Below are positions 8,530-16,969 of a DNA stretch of 64,000 nucleotides, one piece after another; position 1 is the stretch's first letter, and each line of letters begins with the position of its first letter. This DNA is from Caecibacter massiliensis. Its GTDB lineage: Bacteria > Bacillota > Negativicutes > Veillonellales > Megasphaeraceae. The notes under the pieces are model-generated. The model searched no databases, was not told the DNA's origin, and saw only the letters and a list, made by a program, of their open reading frames with translations. Position numbers and translations under genes: made by a program. The stretch lies in NCBI GenBank assembly GCA_900095875.1, contig LT608311.1, positions 1,550,001 to 1,614,000 on the forward strand. Reading direction: 5' to 3'.

Positions 8530-9450
8530 TTACGATTCCTGGAGGGATGTGTATATTTTTTCCAGATTGTCTTCCATGACAGAAAGGTACGTTTCGTCCT
8601 CGTCTCCTTCTTCCAGCGTATCTATCGATTCCAGGCTGGCTCCTGTTTCCTGGGCCAGGGTTTCCGCTATTTTGGGACTTTCCATGTTTTCTACGAAAAT
8701 GGTCTGGACATGGGCGGCTTTGCAGGCATCAGCCAATTCTGTCATATGACGGGCACTGGGTTCTCCCGAGGCAAAGACATTAGTCAGACTGAGCTGGCGG
8801 AGGCCGAAGTCCCGGGCCAGATACGCAAAGGCTGCATGACCGGTGACGAACGTCCGGGATGGGGCCGTATTAAATTTCAGCTGGTACCGGGCGTACAGCG
8901 CATCTGTTTTCTGGACAAATTCCATATACCGCTGGGTATAATAGTCTGCATGGTCCGGGTCAGCTGCGGCGAAAGCATCGCGTATGTTGCGCGCTTCTAT
9001 CTTGGCATTTTTCAGACTCAGCCAGACATGAGGATCGGCCTGTTTTTCCGGCTTCCGGCCGGGCAGAATCTGCTTCATTTCTACATAGTGGATATCGGCT
9101 CCGTCTGATGCCGTGACAACGGCAAGCTGTTCATTTCCCGCTGCTTCTACCGCTTTATCAGCCCAGGTTTCCAGTCCACAGCCGTTGATGATAAAGATAC
9201 GGGCCTGGGATAAGGCCGTCAAATCGGATGATTTAGGCTGGAAGTCATGCGGTTCTTCCCCTTCCGGTATGATCATGTGGATATCGACCTTGTCTCCGCC
9301 GATGGCATGGGCCAGTTCTCCCATAGCGTGGAAGGAAACGACGACCGGGAGTTTTCCCGCTTCTGGAGGAGGTGTTTTTTTGTTTTCCGGGGCACATCCG
9401 CCGAGCAGGAGAAGCAACAGGATAGTGAATATATAGAAAAGACGTTTCAT
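8530..9450 (-). CDS. znuA: Zinc/manganese ABC transporter substrate-binding lipoprotein
   Basis: A 306-residue cluster A-I (ZnuA/TroA) metal-binding protein. The signal peptide ends in L-G-G-C with Cys19 lipidated. Metal-site regions typical of the family are present: the His in VVSFHAMGELAHAIGG, EEPHDFQP, DPHVWLSLKNA and TGHAAFAYLARDFGL. The His-rich loop seen in many zinc-specific members is absent, so manganese remains possible. It is divergent from the matching ATPase and permease genes across a 120-base gap with a palindrome. Confidence 0.88.
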   Translation of the reverse strand: MKRLFYIFTILLLLLLGGCAPENKKTPPPEAGKLPVVVSFHAMGELAHAIGGDKVDIHMIIPEGEEPHDFQPKSSDLTALSQARIFIINGCGLETWADKAVEAAGNEQLAVVTASDGADIHYVEMKQILPGRKPEKQADPHVWLSLKNAKIEARNIRDAFAAADPDHADYYTQRYMEFVQKTDALYARYQLKFNTAPSRTFVTGHAAFAYLARDFGLRQLSLTNVFASGEPSARHMTELADACKAAHVQTIFVENMESPKIAETLAQETGASLESIDTLEEGDEDETYLSVMEDNLEKIYTSLQES

Positions 9451-9491
9451 ACAGGCAGCTTCCTATCTTATAAATGAAAAAGATATATAAA

Positions 9492-9506
9492 TGCAAATCA
9501 CTTGCA
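9492..9506. promoter_or_regulatory. Candidate Fur/Zur-type operator
   Basis: TGCAA, five bases, TTGCA: a perfect short palindrome overlapping the -35 box of the znuC promoter and sitting between the divergent metal-transport genes. A Fur-family gene is encoded downstream in the same operon. It does not match the published Bacillus Zur consensus, so the assignment rests on position. Confidence 0.4.
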
Positions 9507-9531
9507 CTTGCGGTTAGAATTAGGATATAAT
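9502..9531 (+). promoter_or_regulatory. Promoter of the znuC operon
   Basis: TTGCAC (9502-9507), an 18-base spacer and a consensus TATAAT (9526-9531), 40 bases before the znuC ATG. The -35 box overlaps the palindrome. Confidence 0.6.
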
Positions 9532-9570
9532 ATATTACACTACTTGTCAATATACAGAGGAGACTGCCTT

Positions 9571-10248
9571 ATGATTACCATATCTCATGTCTATTACGCA
9601 TATGAAACGGGGACACCCTATTTGCTGCGCGATTTGAATCTGACTATCCACAATGGGGATTATATCTCTATTGTAGGAGAAAACGGATCTGGAAAAAGTA
9701 CCTTCATAAAATTGCTTCTCGGGCTGTTAAAGCCATCCAGGGGCACACTGGTCAATGATTTCAAGCGGACCAGCTACGTGCCCCAGCGGTTTGAAACGCT
9801 GAACCGCCAATTTCCCATTACGGTGCGTGAAGTGATGAATACATACCGTAAAGTCCTCGGCATAAAGGATAAAGAAGCGGTCAGCCATTATCTGGGGCTC
9901 ATGAAAATGGATGCCTACGGGGAATCACTCATCGGAAACCTGTCAGGCGGGCAGTGCCAGAAAGTATTCATTGCCCGGGCTCTCATGGCCCATCCAGACC
10001 TTCTCATACTGGACGAGCCGTCTACGGGAATTGATGTCAAGTCCCAGGCAGAATTATATCCGTTCCTGAAACAGCTCAATACAGAGCATGGCATCACCAT
10101 CGTCACAGTGGAACATAATCTGCGGGCGGCTATGCGCAATTCCCAATATATGTACCACGTAGCCGGTGGCAGCGGTCATCTCTGCTCGCCTGATGAGTAT
10201 ATCCGCGAATATGTTTCTGAAAATACAGGGAGTGAATCCTATGTTTGA
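9571..10248 (+). CDS. znuC: Zinc/manganese ABC transporter ATP-binding protein
   Basis: A 225-residue ATPase of the metal (ZnuC/MntB) family. Walker A GENGSGKST is near residue 35, the signature LSGGQCQK near 126 and Walker B LLILDEPSTGID near 146. Start is ATG 9571 behind AGAGGAG; an upstream in-frame start at 9502 lies inside the promoter. Its last codons overlap the permease start by eight bases, so the two are translationally coupled. Confidence 0.9.
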   Translation: MITISHVYYAYETGTPYLLRDLNLTIHNGDYISIVGENGSGKSTFIKLLLGLLKPSRGTLVNDFKRTSYVPQRFETLNRQFPITVREVMNTYRKVLGIKDKEAVSHYLGLMKMDAYGESLIGNLSGGQCQKVFIARALMAHPDLLILDEPSTGIDVKSQAELYPFLKQLNTEHGITIVTVEHNLRAAMRNSQYMYHVAGGSGHLCSPDEYIREYVSENTGSESYV

Positions 10249-11059
10249 ATACACCTTTATGCAGAATGCCTTTATCGTAGCTCTTCTCATATCTCTCGTC
10301 TGTCCCATGATAGGCATGTTCCTCGTCCTGCGCCGCTACTCTATGATTGGAGATACCCTGGCCCATGCATCGCTGGCAGGGGTTGCCGTGGGACTCCTCA
10401 TCGATGTCAATCCTATTATCAGCGCGTTTTGCCTGACCAGCTTTTTTGGCGTTCTCATCGAAGTGCTGCGCAACATGTTCCGCCGCTACGCCGAACTCGT
10501 GCTGATTATCGTGCTGTCACTTTCCGTCGGCATTGCCATTACCATCATCAGTGCCGGACTGGTCCATACGAATGTAGAGTCCTTCCTGTTTGGCAGTATC
10601 CTTACCGTATCGCAAGCGGATGTATGGTCTGTGGTCATCCTCAGTATCATTTCCCTCACTACGATTCTCTGGCTGTATCCCCAGCTGGTCATGATTACCT
10701 TTGATGAAGACGGGGCCCGCATCGCGGGCATCCGCTGCCGGGCTATTAATTACATTTTTGCCATTCTCGTAGCCGCGACGATTTCTGTTTCTATCCGCAT
10801 CGTCGGTATCCTGGTCATCAGTTCACTCATTGCTCTGCCGGTAGCAACGGCGCTCCAGCTGCAGCAGGGGTTCCGCCGTACACTGCAGTGGTCTGTCGTA
10901 TTCAGCTTTATCGATATTTTATCCGGACTGTTTGTTTCGTATTGGATTGATGCGGCACCAGGTGGCGTGACGGCTATTACTTCCGTATTGCTGCTGCTTC
11001 TGGTCATTGCTGGCAGACAGCTGCGGACGGTATTGGAAAAACGGCCGGAAGGGGTGTAA
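10241..11059 (+). CDS. znuB: Zinc/manganese ABC transporter permease
   Basis: A 272-residue ABC-3 family inner-membrane permease with about eight hydrophobic segments. Characteristic stretches are RRYSMIGDTLAHASLAGVA (residues 32-50) and the SVSIRIVGILVISSLIALP region. It starts with ATG inside the last codons of the ATPase gene. A Fur-family gene follows after four bases. Confidence 0.9.
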   Translation: MFEYTFMQNAFIVALLISLVCPMIGMFLVLRRYSMIGDTLAHASLAGVAVGLLIDVNPIISAFCLTSFFGVLIEVLRNMFRRYAELVLIIVLSLSVGIAITIISAGLVHTNVESFLFGSILTVSQADVWSVVILSIISLTTILWLYPQLVMITFDEDGARIAGIRCRAINYIFAILVAATISVSIRIVGILVISSLIALPVATALQLQQGFRRTLQWSVVFSFIDILSGLFVSYWIDAAPGGVTAITSVLLLLLVIAGRQLRTVLEKRPEGV

Positions 11060-11063
11060 CAGG

Positions 11064-11522
11064 ATGGCAGAATTGCAAAAATATGATTTGTGTCTCCATA
11101 AATATGGCATGAAAAATACGCGGCCCCGGCGCTGGGTACTGGAAGTGCTCCTGCAGCAGCAAGGACTGGTGACGGCGGAAGAAATTTATCAGAAGCTCCT
11201 GGCTGGAGGGGCATCGGTCAATGTTTCTACAGTATACCGCGTACTCGATTTATTTGAAGAAAAAAAACTGGTGGAAAAAGATTTCCTGCCGGAAGTGCGC
11301 CGCTACGGGTATTTTTTGCGCGTACCCGGTCATATTCATCACCTCATCTGCATCCGGTGTCATAAAAAAGTAGATATTTCGGCCTGTCCTCTTTCGGCGT
11401 TTGAAAAACAGGTTGCAGCAGAAACAGGATTTGAACTGGTAGGGCACCGGTTGGAATTATACGGGCTGTGCCGGGATTGTCAGGAAAAGGAAAAAAGGGA
11501 GGGAAAAGAATACCATGAATAG
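11064..11522 (+). CDS. zur: Fur-family metalloregulator (Zur-like)
   Basis: A 152-residue Fur-family repressor. The winged helix lies at residues 20-75 (VSTVYRVLDLFEEKKLVEK), followed by the metal-site segment HIHHLICIRCHKKVDI. Two Cys pairs (CIRC and CRDC) form the structural zinc site. Position in the uptake operon favours a Zur role, although Mur or PerR types cannot be excluded. ATG 11064 follows AGGGGTG; a longer reading would run into znuB. Its stop overlaps the next start by eight bases. Confidence 0.85.
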   Translation: MAELQKYDLCLHKYGMKNTRPRRWVLEVLLQQQGLVTAEEIYQKLLAGGASVNVSTVYRVLDLFEEKKLVEKDFLPEVRRYGYFLRVPGHIHHLICIRCHKKVDISACPLSAFEKQVAAETGFELVGHRLELYGLCRDCQEKEKREGKEYHE

Positions 11523-12285
11523 TCAATGGATTGAAGAACATCTGACGCCATATCTTCCGGCCGGCACGGACTTGTCCATCTATTGCCGCCCATTGGAGCA
11601 GGGAACTCCCGTTGTCTATCATGAACGGGTCCTGCCGTCGGCCAGTCTGATAAAATTACCCATCATGAGTACATTGTTCCGCAAGGAAAAGGAAGGGACG
11701 GTATCTTTTTCGGAAAAGCTGCGGATTACCAGTCCCGTAGAAGGCGGATCCTATTATAAACGGGGCGGGACACTGGCCACGATTTCCGAGCTGATTTTTC
11801 ATATGATCGTCGAAAGCGACAATACGTGTACCAACGTTCTCATCGACCGCCTGGGAATGGATGCGGTCAACGAGGAAATCCGGCGTCTGGGAATGACTCA
11901 CACTATCCTGCAGCGCAAGATGATGGACTTTATCGCCAGCCGGGATGGCCGGGAAAATATGACGACCGTGTCCGATATGGGGCGCTTTTTTTCGCTCCTT
12001 TCACGAGGACATGCCGTCGATGCCGCCCGGGATCAGCGCATGCTGGATATCCTGAGCCATCAGGAAGATAACTGCATCCTACCGGCCCAGCTGCCTCATA
12101 CGGTACGGGTGGATCACAAGACGGGGGAACTGGATGGCATATACCATGACTGTGGACTCATTTATGCTCCGTCCGGACCGTTCATTTTATGCCTCATGGC
12201 GGATGGCGTATCCGATGAACCCCGTCTGTTTTATGGGCTTTCGTATTTTACCCGGGCGGTATATGACGAACTGGCCCGGTCATAG
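11515..12285 (+). CDS. Class A beta-lactamase-like serine hydrolase without signal peptide
   Basis: A 256-residue protein with all the class A active-site motifs: SxxK (S44-L-I-K47), SDN (101-103) and KTG (202-204). A glutamate at E147 (RENMTT) is a candidate for the general base. Family members hydrolyse beta-lactams or act on peptidoglycan-like substrates in the envelope. The protein starts directly at its mature domain, with no signal peptide or lipobox, so it is predicted to stay in the cytoplasm, which is odd for this fold. It overlaps the Fur gene and so belongs to the metal operon. Resistance function is not established. Confidence 0.75.
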   Translation: MNSQWIEEHLTPYLPAGTDLSIYCRPLEQGTPVVYHERVLPSASLIKLPIMSTLFRKEKEGTVSFSEKLRITSPVEGGSYYKRGGTLATISELIFHMIVESDNTCTNVLIDRLGMDAVNEEIRRLGMTHTILQRKMMDFIASRDGRENMTTVSDMGRFFSLLSRGHAVDAARDQRMLDILSHQEDNCILPAQLPHTVRVDHKTGELDGIYHDCGLIYAPSGPFILCLMADGVSDEPRLFYGLSYFTRAVYDELARS

Positions 12286-12336
12286 AAATACGGCAATCAG
12301 ATATATTCAGACATATTATAAATTTTTTAGAATACT

Positions 12337-12359
12337 TTTCTACAAAAAGGCTGTAGAAA
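12337..12359. promoter_or_regulatory. Inverted repeat upstream of ArsR gene
   Basis: TTTCTACA, seven bases, TGTAGAAA: perfect 8-bp arms. A TATAAT lies at 12374-12379, so the right arm falls where the -35 box should be. This placement fits an autorepressor operator for the ArsR protein. Confidence 0.45.
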
Positions 12360-12435
12360 TCATGCGCATATGATATAATAAGATATTCAATAATATGTGG
12401 TAGTCATATGCCAGACGGAATAGGGGAGAGAAATA

Positions 12436-12750
12436 GTGGCAGAAAAGGAAACATCACAGCAGGCTCCGGTGCCACAGGAATATATCGTGCCGCTGGCAGG
12501 TGTTTTCAAGGTCCTTGGTGACCCGACGCGCCTGCGCATCCTGCAGGTACTGATGGGAGGAGAGTGTTGTGTCAGTGATCTGGCGGACAAACTGGTCATG
12601 GAACAATCGGCCGTATCCCACCAGTTGCGTGTCCTCCGGGATGCGGCGCTTGTCCAGTTCCGGCGTCAGGGAAAAACGGTTTATTACTCCCTTGCCGATG
12701 AACACGTATATACCCTGCTGAAAGTAGGGCTGGAGCATGTGGCGGAATGA
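12436..12750 (+). CDS. ArsR/SmtB-family transcriptional repressor
   Basis: A 104-residue winged-helix regulator that starts with GTG behind AGGGGAGAG. The DNA-binding part VMEQSAVSHQLRVLRDAAL is typical. The helix that carries the metal site in ArsR/CadC (ELCVCDL) reads ECCVSDL here, so one conserved Cys is replaced and an adjacent Cys is added. The tail EHVYTLLKVGLEHV resembles the alpha-5 region, with one His in EHV and a second in GLEHV. No metal transporter lies beside it; SixA, ThiD and a secreted protein follow with 20-30 base gaps. Inducer unknown. Confidence 0.85.
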   Translation: MAEKETSQQAPVPQEYIVPLAGVFKVLGDPTRLRILQVLMGGECCVSDLADKLVMEQSAVSHQLRVLRDAALVQFRRQGKTVYYSLADEHVYTLLKVGLEHVAE

Positions 12751-12776
12751 GCCGTAGCTGAGAGAGAAGGATTTAT

Positions 12777-13274
12777 ATGTATATTTGTTTGATGCGTCAC
12801 GGTAAAGCGGAACCATACAGGGACGGGCAGGATGACAGCGGACGCGTTCTGACCAGCCGGGGTATACAGGATGTCCGTGATATGGCGGCATTGGCCCGGA
12901 AATGGTGGCCCGGTGGTACGACCCGCATCTGGACGAGCCCGCTTATCCGGGCCTGTCAGACGGCAGATATCATGAGCCAGTCCCTGCAGCCGGCCGCCAT
13001 CCGCACGGATTGCTACATAGGCGATGGCGACCTTTCCGGCCTGTATGAGGAGCTGAAGGCCTTGCCGGAAATGGATACACTGCTGATTGTCGGACATCAG
13101 CCGTATCTGGACCGGTGGACCGAAGCCTGGACCGGTTCTCCTGCAGGATTCAAGACGGCCAGTATGGCCCTGGTTTCGTATGATCCCTATGATGGGAACT
13201 TCGGAAAGGGAAAATTGCTTTTATATCTGCACCCGGCTGGCGCGCGCCTGTTCCTGGGACAGGCTGCCCAGTAA
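12777..13274 (+). CDS. sixA: Phosphohistidine phosphatase SixA-like
   Basis: A 165-residue histidine-phosphatase-superfamily protein. RHGKAEP (catalytic His8) and the second His in IVGHQPYL are present. E. coli SixA removes phosphate from His in phosphorelay or PTS proteins. Start is ATG behind GAGAGAAGGA, 26 bases after the ArsR gene. Its partner here is unknown. Confidence 0.8.
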   Translation: MYICLMRHGKAEPYRDGQDDSGRVLTSRGIQDVRDMAALARKWWPGGTTRIWTSPLIRACQTADIMSQSLQPAAIRTDCYIGDGDLSGLYEELKALPEMDTLLIVGHQPYLDRWTEAWTGSPAGFKTASMALVSYDPYDGNFGKGKLLLYLHPAGARLFLGQAAQ

Positions 13275-13304
13275 TGTGATTTTGACTCTTGGGAGGTTTT
13301 ATAT

Positions 13305-14105
13305 ATGAAACATGTGTTATCGATTGCCGGTACAGATCCGTCCGGTGGTGCCGGTGCGGCAGCGGACTGCAAGACCTTTTGTGCCCACGGCTGTTTTGCC
13401 CTCAATGTTATTACGGCTGTTGTTTCGCAAAATACACAGGGCGTACGCGGATATATGGATGTAACGCCGGATCTCATTGCCGACCAGATTGATGCTGTCT
13501 TTGAAGATATCGACGTAGATGCCGTCAAAATAGGCATGGTAAGTGTGCCGGAAACGATTCGCGTCATTGCCGATAAACTCCGGCAGTATCAGCCGCGCTT
13601 TGTCGTCATTGATCCGGTCATGGTAGCTACCAGCGGACACCGGCTGCTCGTCCCCGAAGCGGAACAGACGCTGAAAGAAGTCCTGCTTCCACTGGCCGAT
13701 GTCCTTACGCCAAACATTCCTGAAGCAGAAGTGCTGACGGGAAAGACGATAGAAAACCTGTCCGACATGGAAGATGCGGCTAAAGCTATCAGTGCCATGG
13801 GTGCCAGGGCCGTCCTGGTCAAAGGCGGGCACCGCGTGGAAGATGCTACGGACATTTTATTTGACGGTCAGGAACTCCATTACTTCAAGGGCAAACGCGT
13901 AGACAGTACGAGTACCCACGGTACAGGCTGTTCGTTGTCAAGCGCCATTGCTTCAGACCTGGCTAATGGCATGAGCCTTACCGATGCCGTGGCGGAAGCC
14001 AAGCAGTATGTGTATGAAGGGATTGCCCATGCCGAACCGATTGGCAAGGGGCACGGACCGATCCATCACTTCTATGAATTATATAAAAAGGCGGGCCTGC
14101 AATAG
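13305..14105 (+). CDS. thiD: Hydroxymethylpyrimidine/phosphomethylpyrimidine kinase
   Basis: A 266-residue ribokinase-fold ThiD, which phosphorylates HMP and HMP-P for thiamine synthesis. Start IAGTDPSGGAGAAADCKTF is diagnostic, and the C-terminal GTGCSLSSAIASDL holds the anion hole and catalytic Asp region. Start ATG follows TTGGGAGG. It is in an apparent ArsR-SixA-ThiD operon with no TPP riboswitch in front. A pyrimidine permease of the CytX type lies about 29 kb away and may supply HMP. Confidence 0.9.
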   Translation: MKHVLSIAGTDPSGGAGAAADCKTFCAHGCFALNVITAVVSQNTQGVRGYMDVTPDLIADQIDAVFEDIDVDAVKIGMVSVPETIRVIADKLRQYQPRFVVIDPVMVATSGHRLLVPEAEQTLKEVLLPLADVLTPNIPEAEVLTGKTIENLSDMEDAAKAISAMGARAVLVKGGHRVEDATDILFDGQELHYFKGKRVDSTSTHGTGCSLSSAIASDLANGMSLTDAVAEAKQYVYEGIAHAEPIGKGHGPIHHFYELYKKAGLQ

Positions 14106-14125
14106 CCCCGGTGTGAGGTGATACT

Positions 14126-15055
14126 ATGTTTACAAAAAAACTGAAAAAGGCTGCCCTGGCAGCGGCGGCAATTTGTACCATCGGCGGAGCGGCCTTTGCG
14201 GCGACACCGCAGCAGACCTATATGGATGCAGTGAATACGATGAGTACCCATCCGGAAGGGACGTATACGACCCAGGTGAAGATTGTCATGCCCTTTGTTG
14301 GTACCGTTACGGGCCATCAGCAGGCGTTTATCCAGCTGGAACCAGAAGCAAAAGCCCGTTTCGACACGTGGGCGACAAGCAGCCAGGGCGGGGATAGTGA
14401 AAAAGTTTCCGGTTACATGGAACAGGACGGGGCCAGACTGGTCATTTATTATCCCCAGACAGAACGGAATAAAAATAAGTCGTCCAAAACAGTATGGAAG
14501 AAAGCATCTATACCTCTGAAAGACGGCCGTTCTATGGCAGAAATCATTCGTCATGAACAGCACAAAGATGTCCTGAATGGCGTTAAATCGGTGACGGCCC
14601 TCGGCGGTGACCGGTATAATGTCGTCTATGATATGTCCCGCATTTATAAAGATGGCGACGAAAAGGAATGGGAAAAACAGGGACTTACGAAAGCGGAGGA
14701 CCGGGAACTGTTGAAATCCGTCCTTCTGGCTCTGAAGGACAGTGGCGATGTATCGGCCCAGCTGACCATTGACCCCCGTTCCCACCGGATTACCCATGTC
14801 TCGGTACCGCTGACGGCACAGATGCGGTCTGTCACATCGGCTATAGCCGATAAGGCAGCAGATTATGCACCGGACAAGAAAGCGGAACTGGCTATGGCCA
14901 AACAGTTTGCCATGAATAGTACGGTATCTTTTGACTGTGACTGGTCTCTGCTGCCTCAGGGGATTGATCTCACTGTACCAGAATCAGTTAAGAAAAAAGC
15001 GGTAGAAGATAAAGATGGCAATATTCTCGTGCTTCAGGTCGGCGACCAGAAATAA
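14126..15055 (+). CDS. Secreted protein of unknown function
   Basis: A 309-residue protein with a clear Sec signal peptide (KKLKKAALAAAAICTIGGAA, cleavage likely after AFA at residues 25-27). The mature part is rich in charged residues and beta-strand-like patches and has no membrane segment, so it is predicted to be periplasmic. Its pattern of alternating strands loosely recalls LolA/LppX-type lipid-binding folds, but I cannot assign a family. It follows ThiD by 20 bases and ends the ArsR-led operon. Confidence 0.75.
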   Translation: MFTKKLKKAALAAAAICTIGGAAFAATPQQTYMDAVNTMSTHPEGTYTTQVKIVMPFVGTVTGHQQAFIQLEPEAKARFDTWATSSQGGDSEKVSGYMEQDGARLVIYYPQTERNKNKSSKTVWKKASIPLKDGRSMAEIIRHEQHKDVLNGVKSVTALGGDRYNVVYDMSRIYKDGDEKEWEKQGLTKAEDRELLKSVLLALKDSGDVSAQLTIDPRSHRITHVSVPLTAQMRSVTSAIADKAADYAPDKKAELAMAKQFAMNSTVSFDCDWSLLPQGIDLTVPESVKKKAVEDKDGNILVLQVGDQK

Positions 15056-15222
15056 TATATGCTTTTTGCCAGGCATATAGTGTATATTTTTATCGTTATT
15101 TTGAAAAATTCTTGTCAAAGAAAATCGATAGTTATTGACAGATAGCCCAAAATAAAAGAAAATAATAGTAAGTAGTTTGAGCGGATACAGCACGAACCCA
15201 AATATGTATAGGAGGTAAGAAA

Positions 15223-16884
15223 TTGGCTAAGAAGGAAAAACTTCTTGTAATTCCTCTGGGAGGCCTGGGTGAAATCGGTAAGAACATGACCGTTATCCAG
15301 TACGGCGATGATATTGTTGTCATCGATGCCGGGCTGGCATTTCCTGACGATGACATGTTCGGTATCGACCTGGTCATCCCCGATATGAGTTACTTGATTG
15401 AAAACAAAGATAAAGTACGGGCTATTGTCATTACGCATGGTCATGAAGACCACATCGGCAGCTTATCCTATCTGCTGAATGAAGTGAATGCGCCTGTATA
15501 CGCGACGAAACTCGTCTGCGGTCTCATTGAAGGAAAGTTAAAAGAAAATCATATTACAAATTATCAGTTAAACGAAGTGCATCATGGAGATGAAGTGCAG
15601 ATCGGCTGTATGAAGGTGGGGTTCATTCATACGAATCATTCCATCCCCGATGCGAGCGCTCTCTACTTCCGTACGCCTGTAGGTACCATTGTCCATACGG
15701 GTGACTTCAAGATGGACCTGACACCGGTAGACGGACTGCCTATGGATATCCACAAATTTGCCGACCTGGGCCGCCGCGGCGTACTGCTTCTCATGTCAGA
15801 CAGTACCAATGCGGAACGGCCGGGGTATACGGAGTCGGAAACAACCGTCAGTGTCGCCTTCCGCAAAGCCTTCGGCGAAGCGAAAGGCCGGATTATCCTG
15901 GCGACATTTGCATCTAACATTTCCCGTATCCAGCAGGCTATCAATACAGCCGTACTGTTCAAACGGAAAGTTACTGTCCTCGGGCGCAGCATGGTCAATA
16001 ACGTGCAGATTGCCATTGATCTGGGCTACCTGGAAGTACCGGACGGCGTGCTCATCGAACCGGATGAATTGAACCGCTATCCAGCCGATCAGGTGCTTAT
16101 CCTGACGACGGGCAGCCAGGGCGAACCTATGGCCGGCCTGTCCCGTATGGCATCTAATAATCACCGCAGCGTCAGCATCATGCCCGGTGATACGGTTATT
16201 ATCTCGGCAACGCCGATTCCAGGCAATGAAACCGGTGTGGGCCGGACTATCGATAACCTGATGAAGCTGGGCGCTACGGTCATTGCCGGTCGGGATAAAA
16301 GAATGCATGTTTCCGGCCATGCCAGTCAGGAAGAATTGAAGATCATGCTCAGCCTGATCAAGCCGAAATACTTCATCCCTGTCCATGGTGAATACCGCAT
16401 GCTGCGGAAACACGGGGAACTGGCCGTACAGATGGGAGTGGCGAAAGATCACGTCCTCATCGGCGATAACGGGCAGATTTTCGAATTCTCCAACCGTTCC
16501 GGCCATAAGACGGGCCATGTCAATGCCGGACGCGTCTTTGTCGATGGCCTCGGCGTCGGCGATGTAGGCAATATCGTCATCCGGGACCGGCAGCAGCTGG
16601 CTATGGAAGGCGTTGTCATCGTCGTCATGACCCTGGCAAAGGGCACGAGTCATGCTCTGGCAGGCCCGGATATCGTATCCCGTGGATTTGTCTATGTCCG
16701 GGATTCAGAAGAACTCATGCGTGAAGCCCACGAAAAAGTAGCAGCTGTACTGGAACGCTGCGAAGCCGGTAATATCCGCGAATGGGCTGTCATTAAGTCG
16801 CAGGTCCGGGATACGCTGAGCCGCTATCTCTATGAAAAAACACGGCGGCGTCCCATGATTCTGCCTATCATCATGGAAGTATAG
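15223..16884 (+). CDS. rnj: Ribonuclease J
   Basis: A 553-residue beta-CASP metallo-beta-lactamase nuclease involved in mRNA decay and 5' end maturation. The zinc motif HGHEDH is at residues 72-77. Other landmarks are VHTGDFKMD, SDSTNAERPGYT and VSGHASQEELK. Start is TTG, eight bases behind GGAGGT. A hairpin follows the stop. It leads a group conserved in Firmicutes (YybS, GdpP, L9, DnaB). Confidence 0.95.
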   Translation: MAKKEKLLVIPLGGLGEIGKNMTVIQYGDDIVVIDAGLAFPDDDMFGIDLVIPDMSYLIENKDKVRAIVITHGHEDHIGSLSYLLNEVNAPVYATKLVCGLIEGKLKENHITNYQLNEVHHGDEVQIGCMKVGFIHTNHSIPDASALYFRTPVGTIVHTGDFKMDLTPVDGLPMDIHKFADLGRRGVLLLMSDSTNAERPGYTESETTVSVAFRKAFGEAKGRIILATFASNISRIQQAINTAVLFKRKVTVLGRSMVNNVQIAIDLGYLEVPDGVLIEPDELNRYPADQVLILTTGSQGEPMAGLSRMASNNHRSVSIMPGDTVIISATPIPGNETGVGRTIDNLMKLGATVIAGRDKRMHVSGHASQEELKIMLSLIKPKYFIPVHGEYRMLRKHGELAVQMGVAKDHVLIGDNGQIFEFSNRSGHKTGHVNAGRVFVDGLGVGDVGNIVIRDRQQLAMEGVVIVVMTLAKGTSHALAGPDIVSRGFVYVRDSEELMREAHEKVAAVLERCEAGNIREWAVIKSQVRDTLSRYLYEKTRRRPMILPIIMEV

Positions 16885-16904
16885 CCTAAATTGCATACAG
16901 CAGG

Positions 16905-16936
16905 CAGCGGAGGTTTATGCCTCCGCTGTCAGTTTT
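16905..16936 (+). terminator. Hairpin between RNase J and YybS genes
   Basis: CAGCGGAGG, six-base loop, CCTCCGCTG: nine perfect pairs followed by only AGTTTT. A weak or partial terminator. Confidence 0.55.
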
Positions 16937-16969
16937 GATAGCCCTTTTATCTGGAAGGAGTGGAACTCT

